Shown: piece by piece, positions 23,438-38,014 of the stretch
Position numbering within the stretch: the stretch's first letter is position 1
How the letters are laid out: each line of letters begins with the position of its first letter
Assembly (NCBI GenBank): GCA_018907035.1
Contig: JACCIC010000179.1
Span: 1,123,326-1,187,325 of the forward strand
Origin: Sycobia sp. Sy_11
Lineage: Eukaryota; Arthropoda; Insecta; Hymenoptera; Epichrysomallidae
Reading direction: 5' to 3'
DNA length: 64,000 nt
The notes under the pieces: generated by a model
The model's database searches: none
Seen by the model: the letters and a program-made list of their open reading frames with translations, nothing else
What the model was told of the DNA's origin: nothing
Program-made: the position numbers and the translations under genes

Positions 23438-23497
23438 GCAAATATCAGTATCCGTTGCCGAGCGAGGCGTAAAAGAACACCAAGTATATTGTCTCAC
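22451..23497 (-). other. Rapgap1: Rapgap1 intron carrying a MITE
   Basis: AT-rich 1-kb intron; donor GG|GTGAGA at 23498. It contains the inverted-repeat element at 22563-22808 and a TA array at 23386-23432 near the donor. Confidence 0.8.
22563..22808. mobile_element. MITE-like element with CACTGA/TCAGTG termini
   Basis: The 246-bp AT-rich block starts CACTGAAAAAAAG and ends TTTTTATCAGTG, imperfect terminal inverted repeats of about 12 bases. Inside are several copies and inverted copies of AAGTAAATATTTACTTG-like and TTTACTTGGTACAA / TTGTACCAAGTAA segments, so much of it can fold on itself. It has no coding capacity. The layout fits a non-autonomous DNA transposon. A target-site duplication is not evident. 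Confidence 0.6.
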
Positions 23498-23736
23498 CCC
23501 TTGTGGTCCTTGAGGTCGATCCTCTGGCCGAGGAGGTCGAGGAACTCCTGGAAGGCCGGTGTGATCTGCCGGTTGGCGAACAGCTGCTCCTCGGTCACCT
23601 GGCGGGCGCGCTGATGCAGCACGCCGAACTTGAAGCGCGAGACCAGTGCGTGCTCGTCGTAGCGGGCTATCAGGGTGCCGGCGCCGGAGCAGACGACCGG
23701 CATCAGGGTGTTGACGCTGAGCGTGTCGTTTATCGC
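23498..23736 (-). CDS. Rapgap1: Rapgap1 exon: N-terminal lobe of Rap-GAP domain
   Basis: Acceptor CGCCAG before 23736 (phase 0), donor GG|GTGAGA after 23498 (phase 2). It encodes AINDTLSVNTLMPVVCSGAG, then TLIARYDEHALVSRFKFGVL, HQRARQVTEEQLFANRQITP and AFQEFLDLLGQRIDLKDHKG. It aligns with human [21 protein letters not shown]...SPAFKEFLDLLG. The PVLYP segment of the human protein is changed to PVVCS here. The frame is clean and the phases match both neighbours. Confidence 0.94.
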
Positions 23737-24536
23737 CTGGCGGGCAAACGGAGGCAATGAGATCGGCTGATGCTTAAGGAATTGCAATTGTCGCGGCAAT
23801 TTTTCTTTTTTTTTTTTCGTCAGACAGGCGTGAATAATGTTCAATGCAATGCGTTGAAACTCTAGTGGAATGTGTGAAAAATGTATATGGGCGCGGTGTT
23901 CGAGCGCGCGCGCGCGTGCGTAGTATATTGCCCCCTCTCCCCGAGGGATTTTCCAATTCAAACTCAGAAGCTTTAAATCTGCTAATTCGAATGGTTTCCG
24001 AATTGAAATGTCCTAAGTAATAAATAAAAAAAAGTCTTATACTAGCGAATGATACTTCCAAAAAAATAATCTTTAATATCGTGCGTTTGTCAATTAGTAC
24101 AAATTAGTCGTAATTTCTCAGATTGTTTGTTATTCTTTACTGTAGATCGATTATTCACGACGATCTCTAGACTAACCTCGACTAGACACTAATTTACAAG
24201 TTTACACTTTATTATTTCGATTAATTATCGACAAATTTTTGGATTTCCTATCTCTGGCGTTCCATTACCTCGGTAAAATTATGTCTGGTTTGACCGATGG
24301 TTTTTTTTTTTTTGAAACGAGGTATACTTGTGGCGTTATAATTCATTAATCGTATGCGAGTTAAAATATTATCGGTGAAAGTAGAACTGTTCGAATCTTT
24401 TTTTTTTGTTTTTTTTTTTTTTTACCAAGTTAAAGCCAAAACGAAGAAAACATCCGTGCCGCGATGATTTCAATCAAGGCTTCGAAAATATTTATAAATG
24501 AAGAGCTGTCCCCTCAGGAGTGTAAATATACGGCGT

Positions 24537-24599
<63 letters not shown>

Positions 24600-25401
24600 T
24601 CTTTTGGTATTGGCTTGGCGACACACGTGGCCCGACAGAAAGGGTGTTTGCGCACGTGTCATTGACGCGTCATTTCACCGATGATTCATTTATTGAATAT
24701 ATAAGAAAGAAATAATATCCTGTCCGATCGAGGCAAATATCATATGTATTATTATCTTTTTATTCGAGCAATATATACGCAGCGATATTATTTCCGATTT
24801 TTTTCCTCCTCGCTTTCTTTTACTTAAAAAAAAAAAAAAAACAAATGAAAAAAATTACTTCTACAAAACTTTCTTCCCCGATCATAATTTATACATTCTG
24901 ATGCAATGACCCGGATACCGAATGCAGAGGAAAAAGGCAAACGTTAAAAATACCATAAAATTATTTGGCGAGGATAATTTTCTTCGATGGATCGTTTGTA
25001 CAAATATATAATAGCTAATATTTATGTGATTTGCGCGCATCGGCCAAATAGGGTCAGCAAGATTATTAGTGGATCCTCCATAATGACGGATGGAAACTGG
25101 CAATCATAGAGCAAATAGAAGGAGGCCAAGTTAAACCGAGTACAAACCGCGAAGTCCGCGGACGATCGTAGAGTCTATGATTCATTCCAAGAAGCTAAGA
25201 AACAATAATAATAACAACCATTATTATTATTGTTATGATAATAATAATAATAATACGTAGGAAAAGGTAAAAGCGGGAAAAAAATTTTTTCCCGATCCTT
25301 ACGAAATGCGCATGAATGTATATAGGGGTGGACGGGAAATTGAGCGCCCCCTTGCCCCACCCAGCCTCTTTTACGAAACGAAATCCCGGCAATTATCAAG
25401 G

Positions 25402-25455
<54 letters not shown>

Positions 25456-25776
25456 GCTCGCCCACCAACGCTGCACGAACCGCAAGTGCGCGCGTATTTA
25501 CGGTCTAACGATTTTTCAACCCGACGCGCGCGCGCATACACACGCGGTGTGGCACCGGAGAGCGAGGGGACTGTGCAACGAGGGAAGGTGCGCGGCGTCG
25601 TTCGGGAAAAATGAGCCCGTATATGTATGTATGTATGTATATATACACGTGAGCGTGTACGTGCATTATCGAAATTCCTCCCCTGACTTAGCTCGTAGCG
25701 CTCCCGCGTGCGGGTTTGCGTGCACATATTCGATCGCAACAATATTAAAATCCATGAATTATGCAAGAGTCGTTGT

Positions 25777-25821
<45 letters not shown>

Positions 25822-26765
25822 GTCGGCACAGCTGGCTTCTAATATATTGTACGTTTTTAACGATCATGCAAAAGAGCCAACAAAATTTAAGGCTTGTGGG
25901 GAACAAAATGCGCGCGATCATCCCCCCTTTTTTCTCGGATTTTTTTTTCCCGGCAATTGGTGCACGCGCTCGTTTGCAAGGATACATAGAGGCAGATAGA
26001 CCGTGTACTTATTATTTATTTCCGAGCCGACCATTCCAATTCCGATCTAGATTTGGCAAGGGACGAAGAGGAAAAAGGAGAGAGAAGCAAAAACGCGCGG
26101 TTCCGTTAGTCATTCGCGTTGATGGCCGCGAGAGAGCTACGGTGAAACGGCTATTATACGGATGGTCCACTTGCCAACACGATTAGCAGGGTATATTGGC
26201 ATAATTTTTTTCCCGCTTTCATTTAATTTTAATGTTTCGATGGATTCAAGGAGATAACCGTTTGTCTCGAACTATAAATTCTCGAATAATGCGAATTTCA
26301 CGTTATCTCGATCCATTTTGGCGTCTGAAATTACAAAAAAATTTACCCCGATTTTGCAACGCGTTTCTTTTTTTTTTTATTTTATAAATTTTCTGAAAAA
26401 AAAAATTTTACTAACGCACTTTGTCCGTTTTAGACGTTCATTTTATAAAAATTAAGTAACAACTGTTTTTTTTTTTATATTTCAATCTGCTAAAAACCAA
26501 TATAAATAAGACACCTTGTGCCGAAAAAATACATATATATTTAAAAACTCGATCGACACGATTTCCTTAAAATTAATGTAAATATTGTTTATTATACACA
26601 ACCAGGTAATGGATTATAACGAGTAAATTCCATGCATGCAAAATAATAAAGTACTTTATCGCTTTTCTCCACTCATTTTTTTTCTCTCTCCCTTTTATTT
26701 CCTCGCTCTTTTATTCCTTTTCGTTTCAGTCATATTTGCCGCAGGTGGACCATTCGTATACTATA

Positions 26766-26820
<55 letters not shown>

Positions 26821-27173
26821 TCAACGAGCTTTTGAGTACAGCTCTTGCCGACGAGATGGCCAACGACTATATATTCAACGGCACGGGGCGCAGAAGCCTA
26901 CGACGACAGAGATATGATTTTCAAACGCGTCGATTGAATATCGCAGCTCCCCCCCCCCCGCCCTCCCAGTCCTCCGCACCGTTATACTTTACAGGCGGAT
27001 TTTTTTTCGCACCGTTCGGCAGCTCGGTTAATAAAAGAAGTCACGACCGGCGAGTCGTCCGCGTGTCTCCCGTTTCGCGGACGTTCGCGCAATCATCACA
27101 GAGGAGGCAGCATGGAAGCAACCGAACAGCAACGGCAGATGCAGCACGGAGGAGAGGCACTGTTATTTCCGTC

Positions 27174-27232
<59 letters not shown>

Positions 27233-28117
27233 TCACAAAAATATCAAGTGGATAGAAAGAGAGGTATAAATGTAAGGGGACAAAAGATAATAATAATAAA
27301 ACGCTGCAATCTCGGCTCGGATTGCGTTCTCGCTTGGCTTTCTATCGCTCCAGCTGACGCTCGCAGAAAAGTCCGACGCTCTGCCCGCTCGGCGTCGGGT
27401 GGTGCGGCTTTAATTCGACGAGGCGAGCCGTCGGTGCAGTAATTATCCACTCCCGCATGCGTGATGCGCGAAACTTATACGCAGCGTTGCTTACAACGGA
27501 CTCATTTATCAAAACCGAAAGTAACGACGAAAGGAACTTGAAACTCCCCCCCTCCCTCATCCCGTCGCTACGTGGCCGTCGATTAGAGTTATTCGAATAT
27601 ATCTGTTGCCGAAGCAGCCCATTCCGTGGATTTATTATAAACGTGTATAGACCAGGCCGGCTCTATTCTGTGCTGAAATGGAAAAAAGGAGAGAAACAGT
27701 CGCTACGAGGTAAAAAAAAAAGCCTGGAGTGAACAATGAATATTCCACAGTTTAAGCAGTATATGACGGAATATGATGTTGATCTCGAAATAAGCTCCAA
27801 TTTCCACCTGAATGTTCACTAATAAAAATTCAGTGCATTTACTACAGAGCGTACGGTGATGGTAGGTGCTCTAAACTATAGATTATATATTGTAGAATTC
27901 AGGATCTTTTAAGATTATAGATATTGTAGAATGGGCAAAAATGTAAGATATATATATACACGAGCACATTCGCAATAATGAGATTTTCATAGTAAACACT
28001 ATATAGTACCAGGGGACAGTGGATTGAACGAAGCACATATTATCTATACTTGAAAAGATACTCTAATATACTCTTTTATGTTCTTTGGGCGCCGAAGCGC
28101 AGTTACCTTAGCCAAGT

Positions 28118-28183
<66 letters not shown>

Positions 28184-28289
28184 ACGGGTTAATAAAGAGA
28201 GAAGCGCGGAATGATGAAAATCGATCCCTGACCGTTATAGTAGAGCGCGAGACATTTCTGCGACGATGCAGTCCTCAATTATCACTGAA

Positions 28290-28342
<53 letters not shown>

Positions 28343-28945
28343 ACTCTGCCTCGTTCTTATATTTACGGTTAATTTTAAAATAAAAGGTGCTTTTTGCCAA
28401 TGGTTGTTCAATAACCGGTCAAAATATCGGTTTAATATACATATATACATATAAACATTTTTATGAAATCCAATCGGAATCTGCTTAATGTTATACACGT
28501 ATTCGTATATTCTAGCCATTGAAGCCCGTCCTATGTAGAGAACTGTCTGTTAATTGCACCGATAATATGTACTGTGCCGATACACAATTTCTGAATACAG
28601 TCTGACGCAATTTTTTTTTTTTTTTTTTTTTGTTACACAAACGCCGAAGTACCTACGTGTGTGTGTGTGTGTGTGTGCACTTGCAGACAGATAGAATATA
28701 TCGAAGGATCACTCGAGAGCAGAAGAATTCCTTTCCGATCCCGAAGCTCGGCGGCGAGACTGTCCCAGCAGACCTGGGTGGAAAAACTGCATAGTACACC
28801 GAACACTTCATTGAGCTTGGGACGGAGAGTGAGGGTGTGGGGAGGGTAGCTATTTTAAGAACGCGCAAGTTGCAAAACGCATACAGTATTCGTGAAAAGT
28901 GCGAGGCCTACTCGCGCAAATCGAACTATATGCTTATCTAATCAA

Positions 28946-29004
<59 letters not shown>

Positions 29005-30139
29005 TAATTGCCAATGCGTGTACGTACCCACGTCACGGCTCTACGTCCATTGGGAATCATTAATCAATGCCTGCATGATCGAGGAACGCAACGTAAAAGA
29101 GCCAATTAATACGGCAATAGGCCGAATCATAAAAAGATCGCCCGACCTCTTGTGCGCTCTTATTTCATTTTGTGCGTTAGTCAGCCTCGAATCTTCAATT
29201 GTCAGAAATGGGCGCGAAGAGGACGATCGCTTCTTGCCTATATGCACATGTACGCGCGTGCCCAGTCAGTCTCTGTCGAACGAGTGAGACAAGTCTGCGC
29301 ACGAAGGCCGAGGAGCCGCCGTAATCCTCTGGCGCGTGTCACGTCAAGTCCGTATCGCGAATTTTCAGGAACGCGGCTTCACGCCGCACTTTTTGATAAG
29401 AGACGAAATGACGCCGATATCGCGTTTAGGATGTTAGAGGATTTGTCTGTGACGTCGCAATGTAAACGACGGAAATTTTTCACCCAATAACTATAAATCT
29501 AAGAAATATATGTATTGAAAATCTACGAGGTACGCCGCGACTTGCTTCCTTGTATATTAGAGGTAAAACAGCCTCTTGGCATTTTTCGATACTTCGCCGG
29601 GTTACTGTGTAATTTGTCGAACATCAAGTTAAATTGACTATTTTCTACCTGTCGATAATGACTTTGGTTAATATAGTAGACGAGAAAGTCGCTGCAGTCT
29701 CACGCTTCATTTATTTATTTCTGTCTTTTTTTTTTTTTTTTGCTCTCTTGCTTCTCAAAAGCTATATACTTATATCTCGTGCCGTTACGCCGGACTACCG
29801 TTAATTTAGAAGTGTTTAACAGAACTCGAAACTTCTGTCCAAATAACTCAAATTACCTCCCCCTCCCCCTCCCGACGTTCTATTTCTACGGGCTTATGGC
29901 CGAGAATACGAGAGAAAGAGAGAGAAAGAGAGAGAGAGAAAAGCGAAGTAGAAGGAGAGAAATGGGAGGGGGGGCGGAGAAGTGAAAGAAGTCCGAGAGA
30001 CTTTCTTCTCGGGACGAGGCAAACATTTTTATGTCCGTAAAAAAAGAGAGAGAAAAACAAAATACAGACGAATAAACGGCAGCAGCGCGGCGCCAATCCT
30101 GCCAATCAATTTTCCCGCGAACCCGCATTCTTTTATATA

Positions 30140-30182
<43 letters not shown>

Positions 30183-30352
30183 GCACGTAACAATAAGCCC
30201 GAGAGGAATCGATCCAATGCTCCGCTTATATCTTGGCACAACGCGTAGACGGGCCACCCCGAATTCTTTTCCGCGCGCCGACTTCCGTCGATTAAAGTAT
30301 AAACGCGTGCCAGCGCTCCAAGTCCATTTCCAAACCTATATGTGTGTAGATG

Positions 30353-30383
<31 letters not shown>

Positions 30384-30891
30384 CACCACGTCTCTTTAAT
30401 CCATCGCGTTATAGCTGCTCAGCGAGGTCGGTGCCGCGCGCAAGCCGTCCGCCGTACATACGCAGGAGTTGCTCCATCGAATGATAAAAAGGGAAGAGGG
30501 AGACAAGGTTATACTAGTCGGGCAGCTCGTTTGATCGGACGAGCTGATTCGGAATTAGGAACGAAGACTTTTATCGAGTAGGTTTTATTCCGAAGGATCC
30601 GCCGGATAAGGAGTCGAATGTTTATATCCGAGCATCCTGGAAATTGGACGACGATGGAATCTTTCTTTCGTTCTTTTTTGAAACTAATACGCGTGTCATT
30701 CTAGTTTTAGCATTGTGCAAAAATCAAAAGAAAAATCAACTGCAAACAAAAAAAACGAACGTTAATTTTCTGCCTTCGTTGACTTCGTCTCTTAGCGGCG
30801 CCATCGGTGGCGGCGGCGGGGGGGGGGGGGGCAACGATCGCACGAGGGAACCGCAAACTGCGAGAAAAGCAAGCGATGGTACGACACTCAC
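23737..30891 (-). other. Rapgap1: 7.2-kb Rapgap1 intron, microsatellite-rich
   Basis: Donor AAG|GTGAGT at 30892. It holds a (CA)n array at 24538-24597, a (TC)n array at 25778-25819 and at least seven TA arrays (25407-25452, 26769-26818, 27176-27229, 28123-28177, 28293-28339, 28948-29003, 30141-30180). Also present are a poly-T tract (28612-28631), a 28-nt poly-A (30356-30383) and a G run near 30820-30831. GC-richer, CpG-containing blocks at 25480-25750, 26000-26180, 27030-27460, 29030-29470 and 30210-30600 alternate with these. No conserved exon was found; the blocks could be intronic enhancers. Confidence 0.7.
24538..24597 (+). repeat. (CA)n microsatellite
   Basis: A pure AC/CA array of about 60 bases, the longest CA array in the window. 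Alternating purine/pyrimidine sequence of this kind can adopt Z-DNA. Confidence 0.95.
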
Positions 30892-31074
30892 CTTGACCAT
30901 TTTGGCGGGCGACGGATTTGGCCCGAGGGCGGCGGCCGGCACGAGCTCGTGGGTCGAGCCGGCGCGCAGTCGCAGAAGGACCCGCCAGTGCTCCTGGCCC
31001 GCGACCGTCTCCGCCTTGATCGACACCAATACCGGACTGTTGTCGGCGTCCCGTCCGACCAGGTTCAGATGCTC
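30892..31074 (-). CDS. Rapgap1: Rapgap1 exon: region before the catalytic core
   Basis: Acceptor TTTTGCAG before 31074, donor AAG|GTGAGT after 30892; exactly 61 codons, phase 0 at both ends. It reads EHLNLVGRDADNSPVLVSIK, then AETVAGQEHWRVLLRLRAGS and THELVPAAALGPNPSPAKMVK. This matches the human RAP1GAP2 stretch from DHLNFYCTGSSLGNLILSVK to EYLRVILRSKLKTVHERIP. In human Rap1GAP this is the dimerisation/N-terminal domain that packs on the GAP fold. Identity is lower than in the core but the order and spacing agree. Confidence 0.92.
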
Positions 31075-31665
31075 CTGCAAAAGATCATGAAATTTAGGTA
31101 TTATTATGAAATATAGGTATTTTATTGTTATTTTTATAATACTATTGTTTTGTCTTGTTCTCGAGCGGATATATTCGTCGAGCGTCGGAATAAAGACGGC
31201 CGCCTCCGTATAATGGGATAATTCCATTGTGGAATTTTATAGCGTATTCGCATGGCTATTATTTCATTTTCCCGGTCAATTTGAGGGTTAGAGCCCGCTC
31301 TAATTGAATCGTCGAGATAAGAGCGTCGAGCAACATAGCGCCATAAATATATATATATATATACATAATGTGAAAGAGGGAAGACTGGAGAGAAAGAGAA
31401 ATCGTATATACTTAGCCTCTTAAGGCCTCCAATTTTCGTTATTGTCGCGCCGTATGAGCCCGAATTGTCAGCTTCTCTTTCGCTCTCTCGCGAAAAATCT
31501 TTACCGAGCTAAAACAGCTCTGGATAGTAGTAGTAGTAGTAGTAGTAGTAGGTTATAACTATCAAAGCCTCCACTCCCCGGCATAGGGGACAGATATATA
31601 TTCCCAATTACTCGTGGCTCTACAATGATAAATGCCAGAGAAACGAAGGAGGCGAGAGGGAGTGG

Positions 31666-31720
<55 letters not shown>

Positions 31721-32660
31721 AAGAATGGACGCGCATCTCCGAACAATGGAAATCATCGCCGTCGTCGCCACTCCTCTACCACACGCTCCTTTAAACCCAA
31801 TTAACTTTCATTGGGAGCGTAAGTAGATTTAGCGCGGCGCGGTGCAGTTAGAAGCGGAGCCGAGCTAACATCAGAACTCGCGCGTGATTCATAAAACACT
31901 GGGTGGGAGGGGGATGGGCTTGATGGATGCACGAGTGGTGACGCGGGGTGCAACGGGCTATATATATATAGCCCGAACAACGATGATCGATTGTGCTCGA
32001 TTGTATAACTGGCTATATATGTATGTATATGGCACGGAGTATGTGTCAATCGCGAATCAGAGAGATAACCGCTGCGTTAGCACTCGTTCGGGTATTATAA
32101 GCCGACGGCTGGAACTATACGCGCGAATTATGGAAATCCGTATATTTATATATATGTATGTATGTATATATCGAATAATTGAATACCCTCACATATATGG
32201 ACTTGATGGATGGAGGGAAAGGTTTTTGTGAGAGTTGGAAGCTTGGACTTTGACGGGTCGATCCCTTTTGTTTCATAAATAGATATGCGCAAATGTCAGG
32301 GAATCGAGAGTCGATGATTTTACGATGCCGATGACGCTGATGAACCGATGTCATCTTTTATGCATATATCTAGAAAGAAGAGCGAATTTTCGTTTATAAT
32401 TACCGGCATGAATTAGAACAAGAAACTATACGACATAGTTTATTACAATCCTCGCGAACGCTCGAGCAGGAGAGTTTCCTGACTGATCTCCTCGGTAGAT
32501 CTAAGTCGTATAATTGCGGCGAGAAAACAGATGCGCGCGCGCAAGTATAAAGATAACCGGATATCCTCGTTGAAACAATGAAAAACAATGATTTTTTTCT
32601 TCCTCTTCCACGCATCAAAATCTGGATTACATCCAATTAAGCCATAAAAGAATAAATATA

Positions 32661-32694
<34 letters not shown>

Positions 32695-33199
32695 AAGATC
32701 GGCGCAAACCTTCAGGCAATGTAATCCAAACGCCACCCATGGAATTTACATCAGTCGTGCGCTAACCCCAACTTACGACGGGACGCGTTATATTGCAAGA
32801 TCAGAGCGTCAGAACGAGGAAGTCGAATCGAAAGCCGCGCGAAGTGTCGCGCCACTTCCGTCTCAGATAAGAGGCGGTCCATTGTGTTTTTTCCCGCCTG
32901 GGGGTAAACCAATGATACACTCGCCCGAGCGTGCAATAACAAGCGAGTGGGATGACGGGGTGGGGGATGGGGGGTTGTGCTTCATTCTGACTTTGGCGCC
33001 GGGGTGTCGAGGGATGTGTTTTGTCTTTCCTGTATGTATATAGCAGGCAGATATAGCCTACCTCTTCTTCATACGTATAGATTTGACATGGGATTGAAGG
33101 GGGTTGTACGAGTGGGCACGTGTATAATATAGGAGTGATAGGCGCTCGATAAATTCCAATGCGCCAATAAACACTTGAACAATTGATAAATGGGGAGAG

Positions 33200-33201
<2 letters not shown>

Positions 33202-33273
<72 letters not shown>
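33202..33273 (+). repeat. (GA)n microsatellite
   Basis: This is the longest AG/GA array in the window, about 72 bases, almost pure with one GGG interruption near its 3' end. It lies within the long Rapgap1 intron. Confidence 0.95.
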
Positions 33274-33282
<9 letters not shown>

Positions 33283-33787
33283 AATAACAAACCTGGGTTC
33301 ATGCGTTTCTATAGAGTTCTTGACCAGCTATTGTGAGAATATTATAAAATAGCAATAATTGATGTTAATCAGATATATATGTTTCCAATATCGCTTCGCA
33401 CGATGACATGTTATATAATTACAGAAATGAGGAAAGGATAAAAAAACTCGCGGGATGTTTCCATTTTTGAATGAATATTGCCACTTTTGAAGGAATATTG
33501 CTTAAATGATATATTGCCAACATAAAATGATTTTAACCCGCATTAAAAGATGGTTTTAACAAATTGTGACAGGGACATTCCGAATGAAAGAAGCACGCAC
33601 AAAACTCTGTGCCAAAAGACCAACGAAATTCAATGAAACGGATAAGAATGTGGCAGTGTCGCAAACAGATCTACGACCAACAAAAGACACGCGGAAGAGA
33701 AAAAGCGAGCCAAGTCTTAAAGCATCAACGGGATCTGAAAAAATTGCCATAAAAAATCTCACAACCAAATACTTTTCAGGTAATGAT

Positions 33788-33819
<32 letters not shown>

Positions 33820-34506
33820 CGGAAGAAGAAGAGTTCTATTGAACTCCGAGGGCCCATTCAACTGAGCCAATAAGGTAGTTCGGAAATTGCTATAAGTCGC
33901 TTGTACAAATGCAGGTTGCATTGATGGGCAAAGCCCCGTATAATCCGGCAAATAATCAGAGTTAAAGCTCCGAAACCCATTGAATTCAATGAAAGCGATT
34001 TCTCTCTTAACGTTCACGCGATGCACGGAGGTAATTGCATTGTTTAAAAGCTATACGCAATGCCAAGCGGCTTATTCCGGTCTATGTAGACTTTAATGGA
34101 AGAATACTTAATATTAACGTCAATTGTTTATAACTAATTGTGTTCTATTATTATAAAGCGCTGGATATTTTTATAATGAACGTTATCTGCCGATTTTACA
34201 CGCATTTGCTCGTTTTCCTTTGTTTCAGATATATAGTGAAAAAAAATAAAGATATAATTTCATGATCCTAACGATGTCTCCAAATCAAAGTAAGATCATA
34301 CAGCAACTTAGATAATATCAGTAGGAGTTTTAATACTTAGTAGAGAACCCGATATGAAATCTTGCCGTTTTCTTTTTGCCGGGAGGAAGCTCTCCCACGA
34401 AGAAACGATTAAAAAAGAAACGATCGTAATCATTCGACGTCATGTAAAAAGAAGGTCTGTTGCAATATTTAAGAAGCGAATAGAAAACTTTTCTTCGAAT
34501 ATTCTC

Positions 34507-34558
<52 letters not shown>

Positions 34559-34640
34559 TTTATATGTGAGTGTAATACAAGGGAGGAAAATTACGGTATT
34601 CTTGAGGTACGTAGGCGAGCGATTAATTCTACTTTTTTAG

Positions 34641-34686
<46 letters not shown>
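34641..34686 (+). repeat. (CA)n microsatellite
   Basis: A pure AC/CA array of about 46 bases in the long Rapgap1 intron. Confidence 0.95.
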
Positions 34687-34688
<2 letters not shown>

Positions 34689-35031
34689 CTCTCCTCGAGG
34701 TCGTAATTTAGCAATTAAGCAAAGGCTATCTCTCTAGGCCTGCGCTCCTATGTACAGCTCGCTCTCTGCTTGATTTCTAGGCTTAATTAGCTCGCGCCGC
34801 AACCCTCGGACGCTATATTATGCACCGGGAGTTAATGGGTTAAACGCTTGTGTGCACGCGCGTCCCGACTATCCCCGGACGCAGCGCCGAGACCGAGCCG
34901 CGAGGAAACGATATGATCGTCGCTGGGCACGGGGAAACATTTTCTGCGCTTTCCGATTTGCATTATTAAACGCGTATTATTGTGTGTGTGCGTGTTCTCG
35001 CCGGTCGCCCTTTTACCTGACTATAGAAAAA

Positions 35032-35084
<53 letters not shown>

Positions 35085-35885
35085 GTATCGTGAAACGCCG
35101 AGGCGCAAAGGATGGAAGCCCCGCGCGGGTTTTTACGAGAGTTCGACGAAAAGAAGCGGTTAAGGGTCGGAAGCGGAGGGGGTGGGGGAGAAAAAAAATT
35201 TTGCTCCAATTTGGCAAATGAGAGTTACGACTGCGCTCGTGTAGAATATGGTTATTTATTATTGCGTCCAATTTTGTTTTATAGTATAATAGTTATTATA
35301 GTATAATAGTAAGCTTAGTTATATATATATGCACGATTTCAGCAAAAGAATTATTTATTTTAACGAACGTCGAGAGGAGATGTAGAAAAGCGAGCGTTCT
35401 CTTAATCTCCTGCGTGCCAACGCACATATACACAGGCGCGCGCGCGAGCGCGCTCGGAATGAAAAGTTTGAAGAAACGAAGAATACACCCGTACGAATGA
35501 TTAACTCCGTTTTTGTCGAATCAAAAAGTAAATCAAGATCTACATAGGAAAATATATAAGAAAAATTTTGCGACAATGCACAGTGACGAGCCTGTACATA
35601 CGTATATAGTATACGCGCAAATGTATAGATAGACGAGCTAATGGGAAACGTATGTAATCAACGGAGACGTGATATACACGCGGAGAGGCGCCCGCATTTC
35701 GTCGCCGACGGGGGGCAGAGGGTAATTAATGGCTCAGCGTTACGCAACGGCGCGCGAGCCGTTGGAAATGAGAGCGGATTCCGAGGACGGGATCTTTACC
35801 TGCACGGCGTATGTGCAGACATATGTAGAATGCACGCCAGGCTCGTCTGAAAAGTGGATGGGTGAATATTTGCTTTCTCACTATG

Positions 35886-35926
<41 letters not shown>

Positions 35927-36146
35927 GTGATTCCCGACTATATGCTCTGCTCCTTATGTGTGTGTGTGTGTGTGTGTTGTCCAAACCATAATCGGGATAT
36001 TCGCTTCCCAGAGGAAGATGATATATAGATAGGTATTACGTTAACCGGGCACATTATCGATTTTACCCCTTTGGCATTGAATCGTGTTTTATCGGGGTGC
36101 ATTGCTCTCGCTTGGGTGAGGACAACGTTGGGCCGATTATATACAG

Positions 36147-36200
<54 letters not shown>

Positions 36201-36906
36201 ATATATATGTATATACATATATATGTTAAATTAAGTATTAAATTAACAAATATCAGTACAATAATAACCGGAAAAAATTATTAGCAAAAAAATTGAGATG
36301 CATTGTGAATATATTCGTTACTCCCTAGCAGCAGCCCAACGAGTTCATCGGTTAGAATGCAGAGGATTTCTTATTTTTGAAACGATATTAAATAAAAATA
36401 TATGAATTACGTATTCTTGCAGTAAGTACTAACGAAACGCGCGAAACAGATTCTCGTGGACAGTAGCATTGAATGTGCTCCAATATCGCTCGCACATACC
36501 CAAGCCTTACATTCTCCATTCTTCTTTTTCGTATACATAATTGATCCAAAATAGTTTTTTCATTCAATTTTAATGACGCATTATCCATTGACTTGCATAT
36601 TGCATTGTGTTTGAAATTTTTTCGTTATTGAATGTATAGCTTTAAGAAGAACAAGAAAACGTAGTTTCTAAGGCATAATCTGTATATATATATATATGTA
36701 TATATATACACTTTCAGTACACTTTTATGCACTTCGTTGCTACACCAGAGCTTTGTTAAATAAGCGACTGTTTGACTATGCACGTACATATATATATATA
36801 TCTAGGCTACGAACTATTTTTCAGTTTTACTGCGCCCTCTTAACTTATCTATACTGTCCGATCCGAATTTTTTCTTTATTACACTTTAAACGTCTCTCCC
36901 GCTCAC

Positions 36907-36963
<57 letters not shown>

Positions 36964-37541
36964 CATTGGCAATTATTTCATTACTCCGGCTTTAACTGCA
37001 GTTCCGCAACTTAACTGCTAGTCTTAATTTTTTTTCTTATCTGCCCCCCTCCCCGAACTTTTTCTCAGTAGGATCGATGTAATTATCCTAGAAAGTACCG
37101 CCCCCTCCCTCCATGGAACCGCAGCTCTCTTTTTCGCAATTCGGCACGATTCTGTCTTTTTTATTCTTTTTTTTTTTGTTTTTTCGTTCCTCTTAAACGT
37201 TTACGATGCACTCGACTGCATTCGACGGAATCGCTCGGGATGCAAAGTTTTTATTATATTAGACAGGTATAACGTTTTTAAGCGCGAGAGTTTAAAGCGC
37301 GAGAGTTTAAAGCGCGTTTCGCGAAGATTTATAGAAGTGCCAGTCGAACTCGATTCGAAAACTATCGATAAAAAAAAAAAACAATCTGGTCTCGTCCGGT
37401 TACGACAGAATTCTACTTTCTTATCATTTTTGTTCCACGAAATAAAATGAAAAAAAAAAAAAACGAAACGAAACTAAACGAAACGAAACGGAGAAAATTG
37501 AATCGACGCTCTGGCTGCGTAGCTCAAAGGAATGCAAAAGA

Positions 37542-37586
<45 letters not shown>

Positions 37587-37961
37587 GAGAGAGAAAGCTC
37601 GCATTTTCAATTTCGCTCTCTTTTATAATACCGCTCGATCGATGACGTTTAGGTACCATGTACTATCCCCCTCATATACATACAATCTTATAATTATCTC
37701 GTGATAGGACCAATTTTCTTCGTACAAAGTTTCGCATATAATTACCCGCCGGTCGGAGACACGCGAGGGCGTTACGGCTCATCAGTTTCACGACCTTTAT
37801 ATACGCGATCGTAATGCAAATCGGACGATAACTTATATGGGCAAAGTTTCGTCAGCTCCTGAAATCTATAAAATGAATTTTTATCTGCATTATAATCTCT
37901 CCGTGGAGTAGCTGCCGACGGAGTTCGTCGAGTTTTCTTCATCTATCTCAAGAGAGGGGGA

Positions 37962-38014
<53 letters not shown>

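Noticed and set aside
25306..25999. Frames rich in Ile-Tyr or Ser-Leu repeats (here and at most TA or CT arrays)
   Set aside because: TA arrays translate as (Ile-Tyr)n and CT arrays as (Ser-Leu)n; open length comes from the microsatellite alone.
33202..33273. CRISPR-like array or other spaced direct repeats
   Set aside because: All tandem repeats seen are simple microsatellites without unique spacers, and the genome is eukaryotic.
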